64,000 bases of DNA. Source: Superficieibacter sp. HKU1. GTDB lineage: Bacteria; Pseudomonadota; Gammaproteobacteria; Enterobacterales; Enterobacteriaceae. Under the pieces are notes generated by a model. It worked only from the letters and a program-made list of their open reading frames with translations, was not told the origin of the DNA and searched no databases. The position numbers and the translations under genes are program-made. Shown in pieces: positions 26,664 to 34,361 of the stretch; position 1 is the first letter of the stretch, and each line of letters starts with the position of its first letter. The stretch spans positions 558,001 through 622,000 of the forward strand of contig NZ_CP119754.1 of assembly GCF_029319185.1 (NCBI RefSeq), read 5' to 3'.

Positions 26664-27788
26664 ATGCAAAGCACTTCTCCGACATCGCGTTATCAGCAGG
26701 CCCTGCGTGAGGGCACCCACCAACCCGACGACGTCCAGCGGGAGGCGGTGGCGCGGCTGGATGCTATCTATCAGCAACTGGCGATGCAGCCTGAGGCCAT
26801 CAGGCAAAACGGCGGTTTGTTCGCGAAAATCGGCAAACTGCTCGGCAAACAGGATAGTGTACAAACTCCTCCCGCGCGCGGGCTGTATATGTGGGGCGGC
26901 GTCGGACGCGGGAAAACCTGGCTGATGGATCTCTTTTACCAGAGCCTGCCCGGTGCGCGTAAACAGCGCCTGCATTTTCACCGCTTTATGCTGCGCGTAC
27001 ATGAAGAGCTGACGGCATTGCAGGGCGAGAGCGATCCGCTGGAGATTGTCGCCGACCGCTTTAAAGCCGAAACCGACGTGCTGTGCTTCGATGAATTCTT
27101 TGTCTCGGATATTACCGATGCGATGCTGCTGGGCGGGTTAATGAAAGCGCTGTTTGCCCGCGGTATTACCCTGGTCGCCACCTCCAATATTCCGCCGGAC
27201 GAGCTGTACCGCAACGGCTTACAGCGCGCGCGCTTTTTGCCTGCCATTGACGCGATCAAAACCCACTGCGACATCATGAATGTCGATGCCGGAATCGATT
27301 ATCGTCTGCGTACGCTTACCCAGGCGCACCTGTGGCTGTCGCCGCTGAATAGCGAAACGCAACAGCAGATGGACAGCCTCTGGCTCTCACTGGCGGGCGC
27401 TAAACGCGAACATACGCCGGAGCTTGAAATTAACCATCGCCCGTTCCCGACGCTGGGCGTTGAAAATCAGACCCTGGCGGCGTCGTTTACTACCCTGTGC
27501 GTGGATGCCCGCAGCCAGCATGACTATATCGCGCTCTCACGGCTGTTCCATACGGTACTGCTGTTTGATGTGCCGGCAATGACGCCATTAATGGAGAGCG
27601 AAGCACGACGTTTTATCGCGCTGGTGGACGAATTCTATGAGCGGCACGTGAAGCTGGTGGTTAGCGCTGAACGTCCGCTGGAGGAGATCTACCAGGGGAG
27701 TGCGTTACAGTTCGAATTTCGCCGCTGTCTGTCGCGTCTGCAGGAGATGCAAAGCGAGGAGTATTTACGGCTTGAACATATGCCGTGA
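26664..27788 (+). CDS. zapE: ZapE, AFG1-like division ATPase
   Basis: 374 residues, AFG1/LACE1 P-loop ATPase. The Walker A motif GGVGRGKTW (about residues 74-82) and Walker B VLCFDEFFV (about 139-147) are clear. ZapE binds FtsZ and destabilises polymers under stress; it affects division in low oxygen and heat. The start follows AAGGAATAATAATAAGCC. It is divergent from zapG and precedes rplM. Confidence 0.95.
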   Translation: MQSTSPTSRYQQALREGTHQPDDVQREAVARLDAIYQQLAMQPEAIRQNGGLFAKIGKLLGKQDSVQTPPARGLYMWGGVGRGKTWLMDLFYQSLPGARKQRLHFHRFMLRVHEELTALQGESDPLEIVADRFKAETDVLCFDEFFVSDITDAMLLGGLMKALFARGITLVATSNIPPDELYRNGLQRARFLPAIDAIKTHCDIMNVDAGIDYRLRTLTQAHLWLSPLNSETQQQMDSLWLSLAGAKREHTPELEINHRPFPTLGVENQTLAASFTTLCVDARSQHDYIALSRLFHTVLLFDVPAMTPLMESEARRFIALVDEFYERHVKLVVSAERPLEEIYQGSALQFEFRRCLSRLQEMQSEEYLRLEHMP

Positions 27789-27867
27789 GGGGACGCAGGC
27801 CGTCTGCTGCGCGCAAAAACCCTGCTGCGAATCACAAAAAGGGGTCGATCTTTGACCCTGACTTCTC

Positions 27868-27873
27868 TATAAT
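27868..27873 (+). promoter_or_regulatory. -10 element of the rplM-rpsI promoter
   Basis: A perfect TATAAT is followed by a GC-rich discriminator (CCTGCGACCCC), typical of strong, stringently controlled ribosomal promoters. The best -35 choice (TCGATC near 27845, 17-bp spacing) is poor; TTGACC at 27852 is too close. This gives a leader of about 160 nt before rplM, which in E. coli is where L13 represses its own operon. Confidence 0.55.
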
Positions 27874-28038
27874 CCTGCGACCCCACGTTACAACGATGTT
27901 TTTTTCCCAAAATGTCGTGTGCCGGTTTAAACATATCCGAGGGGGTAGGTTTACTGGACAATGTCGTGTGAGCCTCATGTGTTTTGAAGCGTTTGGGTGT
28001 TCACCAACGTGTAACTAATTTATTTGGGTAAGCTTTTA

Positions 28039-28467
28039 ATGAAAACTTTTACAGCTAAACCAGAAACCGTAAAACGCGACTGGTATGTTGTTGACGCGAC
28101 CGGTAAAACTCTGGGCCGTCTGGCTTCCGAACTGGCTATTCGTCTGCGCGGTAAGCACAAAGCGGAATACACTCCGCACGTTGATACCGGTGATTACATC
28201 ATCGTTCTGAACGCTGACAAAGTTGCTGTTACCGGCAACAAGCGTTCTGACAAAGTGTACTATCACCACACTGGCCACATCGGTGGTATCAAACAAGCGA
28301 CCTTTGAAGAGATGATTGCTCGCCGTCCTGAGCGTGTGATTGAGATCGCGGTTAAAGGCATGTTGCCAAAAGGCCCACTGGGTCGTGCTATGTTCCGTAA
28401 ACTGAAAGTTTACGCAGGTAACGAGCACAACCACGCGGCACAGCAACCGCAAGTTCTTGACATCTAA
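28039..28467 (+). CDS. rplM: 50S ribosomal protein L13
   Basis: 142 residues, nearly identical to E. coli L13. It binds 23S rRNA early in 50S assembly and represses the operon. The start MKTFTAKPETVK at 28039 is the conserved one; an ATG at 28024 adds five residues. rpsI follows after 15 bp. Confidence 0.98.
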   Translation: MKTFTAKPETVKRDWYVVDATGKTLGRLASELAIRLRGKHKAEYTPHVDTGDYIIVLNADKVAVTGNKRSDKVYYHHTGHIGGIKQATFEEMIARRPERVIEIAVKGMLPKGPLGRAMFRKLKVYAGNEHNHAAQQPQVLDI

Positions 28468-28482
28468 TCGGGATTATAGGCA

Positions 28483-28875
28483 ATGGCTGAAAATCAATAC
28501 TACGGCACTGGTCGCCGCAAAAGCTCCGCAGCTCGCGTGTTCATCAAACCGGGCAACGGCAAAATCGTTATCAACCAACGTTCTCTGGAACAGTACTTCG
28601 GTCGTGAAACTGCCCGCATGGTAGTTCGTCAGCCGCTGGAACTGGTCGACATGGTTGAGAAACTGGATCTGTACATCACCGTTAAAGGTGGTGGTATCTC
28701 TGGTCAGGCTGGTGCGATCCGTCACGGTATCACCCGCGCTCTGATGGAGTACGACGAGTCCCTGCGTGGCGAACTGCGTAAAGCAGGCTTCGTTACTCGT
28801 GATGCTCGTCAGGTTGAACGTAAGAAAGTCGGCCTGCGTAAAGCACGTCGTCGTCCTCAGTTCTCCAAACGTTAA
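28483..28875 (+). CDS. rpsI: 30S ribosomal protein S9
   Basis: 130 residues ending in the conserved SKR tail that reaches the P-site tRNA. Very basic C-terminus ([17 protein letters not shown]). Second gene of the rplM-rpsI operon; a strong terminator lies 36 bp downstream. Confidence 0.98.
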
Positions 28876-28910
28876 TGGGTTTCTGCTCAGGCAGACAACC
28901 ATTGGCGAAA

Positions 28911-28934
28911 AAACCCGCTTCGGCGGGTTTTTTT
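28911..28934 (+). terminator. Terminator after rplM-rpsI
   Basis: AAACCCGC / GCGGGTTT stem with a TTCG tetraloop, then TTTT. The upstream A-run makes it usable from both strands. Confidence 0.92.
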
Positions 28935-29189
28935 ATGGACTAAACGACGTTTATCCCCATTCATGACCGTGATCGGACCTCTTTTTCCACATTTCCAGAA
29001 TCCCCTCACCACAAAGGCGTCAAAATCTGGTAAACTATCATCCAATTTTCTGCCCAAATACCGGGGATTGTTCATTTTTTGTTTACTAACTGAACAGGAA
29101 TGTCGTTCAACGGAAATGAGGCGTAAACATCTGGTCAGTCACGTTGTGGCTGGCAGCAGTAAAAATTCTGAATATACCTGGAGGTTTTC
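28935..29189 (+). promoter_or_regulatory. sspA upstream region
   Basis: 255 bp without a gene between the rpsI terminator and sspA. A -10-like TAAACT at 29031-29036 is the best promoter candidate, with no good -35. The Shine-Dalgarno CTGGAGG is at 29179-29185. This leaves a leader of about 150 nt, which is long for a simple promoter. Confidence 0.4.
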
Positions 29190-29828
29190 ATGGCTGTCGC
29201 TGCCAACAAACGTTCGGTAATGACGCTGTTTTCTGGTCCTACTGACATCTATAGCCATCAGGTCCGCATCGTGCTGGCTGAAAAAGGTGTTAGCTTCGAA
29301 ATCGAGCACGTGGAGAAGGACAACCCGCCTCAGGATCTGATTGACCTCAACCCGAATCAGAGTGTTCCGACGCTGGTGGATCGTGAGCTGACCCTGTGGG
29401 AATCTCGTATCATCATGGAATATCTTGATGAGCGTTTTCCGCATCCGCCGCTGATGCCGGTTTATCCGGTCGCGCGTGGTGAAAGCCGTCTTTACATGCA
29501 ACGTATTGAAAAGGACTGGTACACGTTGATGAACGTCATCGTTAACGGTTCTTCTTCCGAAGCGGATGCCGCGCGTAAACAATTGCGCGAAGAATTGCAG
29601 GCGATTGCGCCTGTATTTGGTCAGAAGCCTTATTTCCTGAGCGATGAGTTCAGCCTGGTGGATTGCTACCTGGCACCTCTGCTGTGGCGTCTGCCGCTGC
29701 TGGGGATTGAATTCAGCGGTGCGGGTGCGAAAGAGCTGAAAGGTTATATGACTCGCGTCTTCGAACGTGATTCTTTCCTCGCTTCTCTGACTGAAGCCGA
29801 GCGTGAAATACGCCTTGGCCGGGGCTAA
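29190..29828 (+). CDS. sspA: SspA, stringent starvation protein A
   Basis: 212 residues with a glutathione S-transferase fold that lacks GST activity. It binds RNA polymerase in stationary phase, lowers H-NS levels and activates phage P1 late genes. The N-terminal thioredoxin-like domain (FSGPTDIYSHQVR at about 14-26) and the all-helical C-terminal domain are complete. sspB follows after 5 bp. Confidence 0.96.
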   Translation: MAVAANKRSVMTLFSGPTDIYSHQVRIVLAEKGVSFEIEHVEKDNPPQDLIDLNPNQSVPTLVDRELTLWESRIIMEYLDERFPHPPLMPVYPVARGESRLYMQRIEKDWYTLMNVIVNGSSSEADAARKQLREELQAIAPVFGQKPYFLSDEFSLVDCYLAPLLWRLPLLGIEFSGAGAKELKGYMTRVFERDSFLASLTEAEREIRLGRG

Positions 29829-29833
29829 ACAGC

Positions 29834-30328
29834 ATGGATTTGTCACAATTAACCCCACGCCGTCCTTATCTGCTGCGCGCATTCTATGAATGGCTGCTGG
29901 ACAACCAGCTCACGCCGCACCTGGTAGTGGATGTGACGCTGCCCGGCGTGCATGTCCCAATGGAATATGCGCGCGACGGGCAAATTGTGTTAAATATCGC
30001 GCCGCGTGCGGTCGGTAATCTGGAGCTGGCGAACGACGAAGTGCGTTTCAACGCGCGCTTTGGCGGCGTGCCTCGTCAGGTCTCCGTGCCGCTGGCTGCG
30101 GTGCTGGCGGTCTATGCCCGTGAAAACGGCGCAGGCACGATGTTCGAGCCGGAAGCGGCCTATGATGAAGACATTGTCAGCCAGAACGATGATGGCGAGT
30201 CCGACGTTGAAAATGAAACGGTGATGTCCGTTATTGACGGCGACAAGCCCGACCATCAGGATGACAACGATCCCGATGACGATCCGCCGCCGCGCGGTGG
30301 CCGTCCGGCACTACGCGTCGTAAAGTAA
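29834..30328 (+). CDS. sspB: SspB, ClpXP adaptor for ssrA-tagged proteins
   Basis: 164 residues: a folded substrate-binding domain (about 1-110) with the peptide groove, a long acidic linker (Asp/Glu-rich, 118-155) and the C-terminal ClpX-tethering motif RGGRPALRVVK. It delivers ssrA-tagged and RseA fragments to ClpXP. Complete and co-transcribed with sspA. Confidence 0.96.
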   Translation: MDLSQLTPRRPYLLRAFYEWLLDNQLTPHLVVDVTLPGVHVPMEYARDGQIVLNIAPRAVGNLELANDEVRFNARFGGVPRQVSVPLAAVLAVYARENGAGTMFEPEAAYDEDIVSQNDDGESDVENETVMSVIDGDKPDHQDDNDPDDDPPPRGGRPALRVVK

Positions 30329-30340
30329 CACCGTTTTAAA

Positions 30341-30368
30341 CCCTCTCTCCTGGCGGGGAGAGGGCTTT
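30341..30368 (+). terminator. Terminator after sspAB, of the GGGAGAGGG repeat type
   Basis: CCCTCTCTCC / GGGGAGAGGG with a four-base loop, then CTTTTC. The same CCCTCTCC..GGAGAGGG hairpin recurs at 45654 and 50509, so this is a dispersed repeat acting as a terminator here. Confidence 0.75.
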
Positions 30369-30402
30369 TCTCTGTCTCATTCAACTCAGGAACATTCGGG
30401 CT

Positions 30403-30498
30403 TCAGCGTTTCTGTTCCTTCAGCGCTATCTGCGATCGAATGAGTTCGTCTGCCAGTAATTTTTCATCGGGCAACTGCACTTCGTACTCGCTCGCCAT
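30403..30498 (-). pseudogene. Isolated C-terminal fragment of a YhcG-family nuclease
   Basis: A 31-codon piece starting MASEYEVQLPDEKLLADELI and ending at TGA aligns without gaps to the last 31 residues of the full YhcG at 34949-36019 (21 of 31 identical). Nothing of the remaining ~325 residues is present. On its right it abuts a second fragment, the 3' end of gltD. It is diverged enough to derive from another YhcG allele rather than from a recent copy of the local gene. Confidence 0.8.
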
Positions 30499-30526
30499 AT
30501 GATCGTTGTCAGGGGGCCTGAGGGGA

Positions 30527-30562
30527 TTACACTTTCATAAAGTTCAACATCCCGTCCGCCGC
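30527..30562 (-). pseudogene. Duplicate 3' end of gltD (12 codons)
   Basis: The minus strand encodes AADGMLNFMKV and a stop, the C-terminus of GltD (the real gene ends AADGILNFMEV). The 65 bp 30499-30563 align without gaps to 36193-36257 with six mismatches, covering the gltD tail and its downstream sequence. Together with the YhcG fragment this forms one half of a direct repeat around the nan locus. Confidence 0.8.
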
Positions 30563-30691
30563 CCGGCAAAACGTCGCATAAAATAGCATAACAGGTTTGT
30601 CATCAGCCCCTTGCGGGGCCGCGTTGCCCATGACGAAAAATCCTGTGTTATGATGAAGCATCTGATTGATACTCATGGTAACCCGGCGTTT

Positions 30692-31462
30692 ATGAAGACA
30701 TCAGGCGAAGAACAGACAACCCTCATCGGCCGTAGCTTTCGCCGCCCGCTGGCGCGCAAAAAACTCTCTGAGATGGTGGAAGAGGAGCTGGAGCAGATGA
30801 TCCGCCGTCGCGAGTTTGGCGAAGGCGAGCAACTGCCTTCCGAGCGCGAGCTGATGGCTTTCTTTAACGTGGGCCGCCCCTCGGTGCGCGAAGCGCTGGC
30901 GGCGCTTAAACGCAAAGGGCTGGTGCAAATAAGCAACGGTGAACGCGCGCGTGTTTCCCGCCCTTCAGCGGACACCATCATTGGCGAGCTTTCCGGCATG
31001 GCGAAAGACTTTCTCTCGCATCCCGGCGGTATCGCCCACTTCGAACAGCTGCGCCTGTTCTTTGAATCGAGCCTGGTGCGCTACGCCGCCGAACACGCCA
31101 CCGATGAACAAATCGCGCTGCTGAGTAAAGCGCTGGAGATCAACAGCCAGTCGCTGGACAACAACGTGCAGTTTATTCGCTCCGATGTCGACTTCCACCG
31201 TGTGCTGGCGGAGATCCCAGGAAATCCGATCTTTATGGCGATCCACGTCGCGCTGCTCGACTGGCTGATAGCGGCCCGTCCAAAAGTAGCGGATCAAGAG
31301 CTCCATGAGCACAACAGCGTTAGCTATCAACAGCATATCGCCATTGTCGATGCCATCCGCGCCCGCGATCCGGACGACGCGGATCGGGCGCTGCAAACTC
31401 ACCTCAATAGCGTCTCTGCGACCTGGCACGCCTTCGGCAAGGCCAAAAAATCCCGTCAATGA
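30692..31462 (+). CDS. nanR: NanR, GntR-family sialic acid repressor
   Basis: 256 residues: a winged HTH (about 18-85; SERELMAFFNVGRPSVREAL) and an FCD effector domain (about 100-245). NanR represses nan genes until N-acetylneuraminate binds. From PLARKKLSEMVEEELEQ onward it is nearly identical to E. coli NanR (263 residues). The N-terminus differs and the start is uncertain: 30692 (MKTSGEEQ) gives the closest length, but there is no good Shine-Dalgarno; upstream ATGs at 30650 and 30653 are possible. It is separated from nanA by 134 bp holding its operator. Confidence 0.92.
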   Translation: MKTSGEEQTTLIGRSFRRPLARKKLSEMVEEELEQMIRRREFGEGEQLPSERELMAFFNVGRPSVREALAALKRKGLVQISNGERARVSRPSADTIIGELSGMAKDFLSHPGGIAHFEQLRLFFESSLVRYAAEHATDEQIALLSKALEINSQSLDNNVQFIRSDVDFHRVLAEIPGNPIFMAIHVALLDWLIAARPKVADQELHEHNSVSYQQHIAIVDAIRARDPDDADRALQTHLNSVSATWHAFGKAKKSRQ

Positions 31463-31483
31463 TCGGCTAATTGCGATCGATTT

Positions 31484-31499
31484 AGTGAAGTTGATCGCA
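31484..31499 (+). promoter_or_regulatory. Candidate CRP site before nanA
   Basis: AGTGAAGTTGATCGCA matches TGTGA-N6-TCACA at eight of ten core positions, 40 bp upstream of the NanR repeats. E. coli nanA is CRP-activated from this general position. Confidence 0.4.
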
Positions 31500-31538
31500 C
31501 AATAAGCTTTCGATATTACGCTGCCGCAAAAGTGATCT

Positions 31539-31561
31539 GGTATAACAGGTATAAAGGTATA
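31539..31561 (+). promoter_or_regulatory. NanR operator: three GGTATA repeats
   Basis: GGTATA occurs at 31539, 31548 and 31556, the same triple direct repeat that NanR binds in E. coli. It lies 36 bp before the nanA start, over the expected promoter. Confidence 0.9.
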
Positions 31562-31596
31562 TAGTTAATCCAATAAAATATCACTACGAGGTATGT

Positions 31597-32490
31597 ATGG
31601 CTAACCATTTACGGGGCGTGATGTCCGCCCTTCTCACCCCTTTCGACGCCCAGCAGCAGATAGATAAAGCCAGCCTGCGCCGCCTGGTACGGTTCAACAT
31701 TGAGCAGGGCATTGACGGCCTTTACGTTGGCGGCTCTACTGGGGAAGCCTTTGTCCAGAGCCTGGCAGAGCGCGAAGAAGTGCTTGAAATCGTGGCGGAA
31801 GAGGGGAAAGGCGAAATCACCCTGATTGCCCACGTTGGCTGCGTCAGTACGGCGGAGAGCCAGCAGCTGGCGTCTGCCGCAAAACGCTATGGCTTTGATG
31901 CCGTCTCGGCGGTCACGCCGTTCTACTACCCGTTCAGCTTTGATGAGCACTGCGAACACTATCGTGCAATTATCGATTCCGCTGATGGATTACCGATGGT
32001 GGTCTACAACATTCCGGCGCTCAGTGGGGTAAAACTGACGCTGGATCAGATCAAAACGCTGGTCACCCTGCCGGGCGTCGGCGCGCTGAAGCAAACCTCG
32101 GGCGATCTTTTTCAGATGGAGCAGATCCGCCGCGCGCATCCGGATCTGGTGCTTTACAACGGTTACGACGAAATCTTCGCGTCTGGTCTGCTGGCCGGTG
32201 CAGACGGTGGGATCGGCAGCACCTATAACATTATGGGCTGGCGCTACCAGGGGATCGTGCAGGCGCTGGAAGAGGGCGATATTGCGAAGGCGCAGCAGTT
32301 ACAGCGCGAGTGTAACAAAGTGATCGACCTGTTGATCAAAGTAGGCGTCTTCCGCGGGCTGAAAACGGTGCTGCATTACATGGATGTGGTCTCTGTCCCG
32401 CTGTGCCGCAAACCGTTCGCACCGGTAGAAGAGAAATATCTGCCGGAACTGAAAACGCTGGCGCAGCAGCTGATGCAGGAGCGCGGATAA
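31597..32490 (+). CDS. nanA: N-acetylneuraminate lyase
   Basis: 297 residues, class I aldolase of the DHDPS/NAL family. It splits sialic acid into N-acetylmannosamine and pyruvate. GGSTGEAF (about 46-53) binds the pyruvate carboxylate; the Tyr in VVYNIPA and the Schiff-base Lys in GALKQTSGD are present. Complete and first of the nan operon. Its product N-acetylmannosamine would need NanK and NanE, which are broken here. Confidence 0.96.
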   Translation: MANHLRGVMSALLTPFDAQQQIDKASLRRLVRFNIEQGIDGLYVGGSTGEAFVQSLAEREEVLEIVAEEGKGEITLIAHVGCVSTAESQQLASAAKRYGFDAVSAVTPFYYPFSFDEHCEHYRAIIDSADGLPMVVYNIPALSGVKLTLDQIKTLVTLPGVGALKQTSGDLFQMEQIRRAHPDLVLYNGYDEIFASGLLAGADGGIGSTYNIMGWRYQGIVQALEEGDIAKAQQLQRECNKVIDLLIKVGVFRGLKTVLHYMDVVSVPLCRKPFAPVEEKYLPELKTLAQQLMQERG

Positions 32491-32596
32491 GTATTGGCCG
32501 GACGGCGCTAACGTGTCGCTGGCCTGCATCCGTTAAGGCATCTCTATCATATTCATACCAAAGCGTGTGGGCACAGCCCACCGCGGGAGACTCACC

Positions 32597-34087
32597 ATGA
32601 GTACTACAGCCCAGAATATCCCGTGGTATCGCCATCTTAACCGGGCGCAGTGGCGGGCATTTTCCGCCGCCTGGTTGGGGTATCTGCTTGATGGTTTTGA
32701 TTTTGTCTTGATTGCCCTGGTGTTGACCGAAGTACAGGGTGAATTCGGTTTGACCACAGTTCAGGCGGCCAGCCTGATTTCCGCCGCCTTTATCTCTCGC
32801 TGGTTCGGCGGCCTGATGCTCGGCGCGCTGGGCGACCGCTATGGCCGTCGCCTGGCGATGGTCACCAGCATCATTCTTTTTTCCATGGGCACGCTCGCCT
32901 GCGGCTTTGCGCCGGGTTACACCTCGCTGTTTATCGCCCGCCTGGTGATCGGCATGGGGATGGCCGGGGAATACGGCTCCAGCGCCACCTATGTCATTGA
33001 AAGCTGGCCAAAACAGCTGCGCAATAAAGCCAGCGGCTTCCTGATTTCCGGCTTCTCCGTTGGCGCGGTGGTCGCCGCACAGGTCTATAGCCTGGTGGTG
33101 CCGGTCTGGGGCTGGCGCGCGCTCTTTTTCATCGGCATTGTCCCCATCGTCTTCGCGCTCTGGCTGCGTAAAAACATCCCGGAGGCCGAAGACTGGAAAG
33201 CGAAACACGAAGGTAAAGCGCCGGTACGCACGATGGTCGATATTCTCTACCGCGGCCAGCATCGGGTGATAAACATCCTCATGACCTGCGTTGCGGGCGC
33301 GTCGCTGTGGTACTGTTTCGCTGGCGAAGCGCGTATCGCCGGGCTGGTGGCACTGCTGGGCCTGGTGTGCGCCATCATCTTCATCAGCTTTATGGTGCAG
33401 AGCAGCGGCAAACGCTGGCCGACCGGCGTCATGCTGATGGTGGTGGTGCTGTTTGCCTTCCTCTACTCGTGGCCTATTCAGGCGCTGCTGCCGACTTATC
33501 TGAAAACCGAGCTGGCCTATAACCCGCATACGGTCGCCAACGTGCTGTTCTTCAGCGGCTTCGGCGCGGCGGTAGGCTGCTGCGTGGGTGGTTTTCTCGG
33601 CGACTGGCTGGGCACCCGCAAAGCCTATGTCTGTAGCCTGCTGGCCTCACAGCTGCTGATCATTCCGGTGTTCGCGATTGGCGGCACAAACGTCTGGGTG
33701 CTTGGCTTATTACTCTTCTTTCAGCAGATGCTGGGGCAGGGGATCTCGGGGATCTTACCGAAACTGATCGGCGGCTATTTCGAAACGGATCAACGCGCAG
33801 CAGGGCTGGGGTTTACCTACAACGTGGGGGCGCTGGGCGGCGCGCTGGCCCCGATCCTCGGGGCGCTGATCGCGCAACGACTGGATCTGGGCACCGCGCT
33901 CGGTTCGCTCTCCTTTGGCCTCACCTTCGTAGTGATCCTGCTGATCGGCCTCGACATGCCAACGCGCGTCCAGCGCTGGATCCGCCCGGAAGCGCTACGC
34001 ACGCATGATGCGATCGACGGTAAGCCGTTTAGCGGCGCGGTACCGTTTGGCGGCAATAAAAACGGCTTAATGAAAAGTAAGAGCTAA
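32597..34087 (+). CDS. nanT: NanT, sialic acid:H+ symporter
   Basis: 496 residues, the E. coli length. Major-facilitator protein with about 14 membrane segments; the sugar-transporter motif GDRYGRR (about residues 82-88) is in the first cytoplasmic loop. The start MSTTAQNIPW at 32597 matches E. coli and follows a GGGAGA Shine-Dalgarno; the frame from 32567 is a shadow extension. Separated from nanA by 106 bp. Confidence 0.95.
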   Translation: MSTTAQNIPWYRHLNRAQWRAFSAAWLGYLLDGFDFVLIALVLTEVQGEFGLTTVQAASLISAAFISRWFGGLMLGALGDRYGRRLAMVTSIILFSMGTLACGFAPGYTSLFIARLVIGMGMAGEYGSSATYVIESWPKQLRNKASGFLISGFSVGAVVAAQVYSLVVPVWGWRALFFIGIVPIVFALWLRKNIPEAEDWKAKHEGKAPVRTMVDILYRGQHRVINILMTCVAGASLWYCFAGEARIAGLVALLGLVCAIIFISFMVQSSGKRWPTGVMLMVVVLFAFLYSWPIQALLPTYLKTELAYNPHTVANVLFFSGFGAAVGCCVGGFLGDWLGTRKAYVCSLLASQLLIIPVFAIGGTNVWVLGLLLFFQQMLGQGISGILPKLIGGYFETDQRAAGLGFTYNVGALGGALAPILGALIAQRLDLGTALGSLSFGLTFVVILLIGLDMPTRVQRWIRPEALRTHDAIDGKPFSGAVPFGGNKNGLMKSKS

Positions 34088-34094
34088 CCAGGAA

Positions 34095-34112
34095 GCCCGG
34101 CGCGTGCCGGGC
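34095..34112 (+). terminator. Hairpin after nanT
   Basis: GCCCGGC / GCCGGGC with a four-base loop, followed by ATTTCGCC. It lies 8 bp past the nanT stop and could attenuate transcription into the nanE/nanK remnants and nanQ. Confidence 0.55.
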
Positions 34113-34132
34113 ATTTCGCCGGGGATGTCATG

Positions 34133-34287
34133 ATGACTGTACTTGAAAAATTGAATAACAGAATGGCGGGATCTGACGGTTTGACTGCCTCCTGCCAGCC
34201 GATACTTAATAGGCCGATGAAGAAACCCGACATCGTTGCTCATATCTGCCCGTGTTACACACGGCGCTACAAAAGGCGGTGTTATGA
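34133..34287 (+). pseudogene. nanE: nanE remnant, N-acetylmannosamine-6-phosphate epimerase with a large internal deletion
   Basis: The reading frame from ATG 34133 gives MTVLEKLNNRMAGSDG and continues to PDIVA at residue 36, which is the NanE N-terminus (SCQP..P..KPDIVA). It then jumps to sequence matching the NanE C-terminus: CATATCTGCC..GTG.TAC and GCGGTGTTATGA correspond to HICQWY and AVL-stop. The C-terminal piece is in the -1 frame, so one base has also been lost. Read from 34133 the ORF stops at 34303, inside nanK. About 180 of ~229 codons are missing, so the enzyme cannot be made. The true nanE stop overlaps the nanK ATG (34284-34287), as in intact operons. Confidence 0.85.
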
Positions 34288-34361
34288 CCACGCTGGCGAT
34301 TGATATTGGCGGCACGAAACTGGCCGCCGCGCTGTTGGCCCAGGAGGAAAAAATATGGTGA
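34284..34361 (+). pseudogene. nanK: nanK remnant, N-acetylmannosamine kinase reduced to 25 codons
   Basis: ATG 34284 encodes MTTLAIDIGGTKLAA, the NanK N-terminus with the ROK phosphate motif DIGGTK. It is fused in frame to ALLAQEEKIW and a stop, the NanK C-terminus (ALLAQGEKL in E. coli). Roughly 265 internal codons are gone. The junction falls in an Ala/Leu stretch (GCCGCCGCGCTG) that occurs at both ends of intact nanK, so slippage or recombination at microhomology is likely. The stop overlaps the ATG of nanQ, preserving translational coupling. Confidence 0.88.

Noticed and set aside
30611..30691. N-terminal extension of nanR
   Set aside because: The extra residues (MRGRVAHDEKS...) do not match NanR, and the length fits better from 30692, although ATGs at 30650 and 30653 remain possible.
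31539..31561. GGTATA repeats as a microsatellite
   Set aside because: Spacing (9 and 8 bp) and position before nanA match the NanR operator of E. coli.
32336..33529. Minus-strand open frame of 397 codons opposite nanT
   Set aside because: Antisense shadow of nanA/nanT with low-complexity His/Gln/Arg composition.
34133..34361. Explaining the short nanE and nanK as sequencing frameshifts
   Set aside because: A frameshift cannot remove about 180 and 265 codons while keeping both gene ends; real internal deletions are needed, though the one-base shift in the nanE tail alone could be an error.
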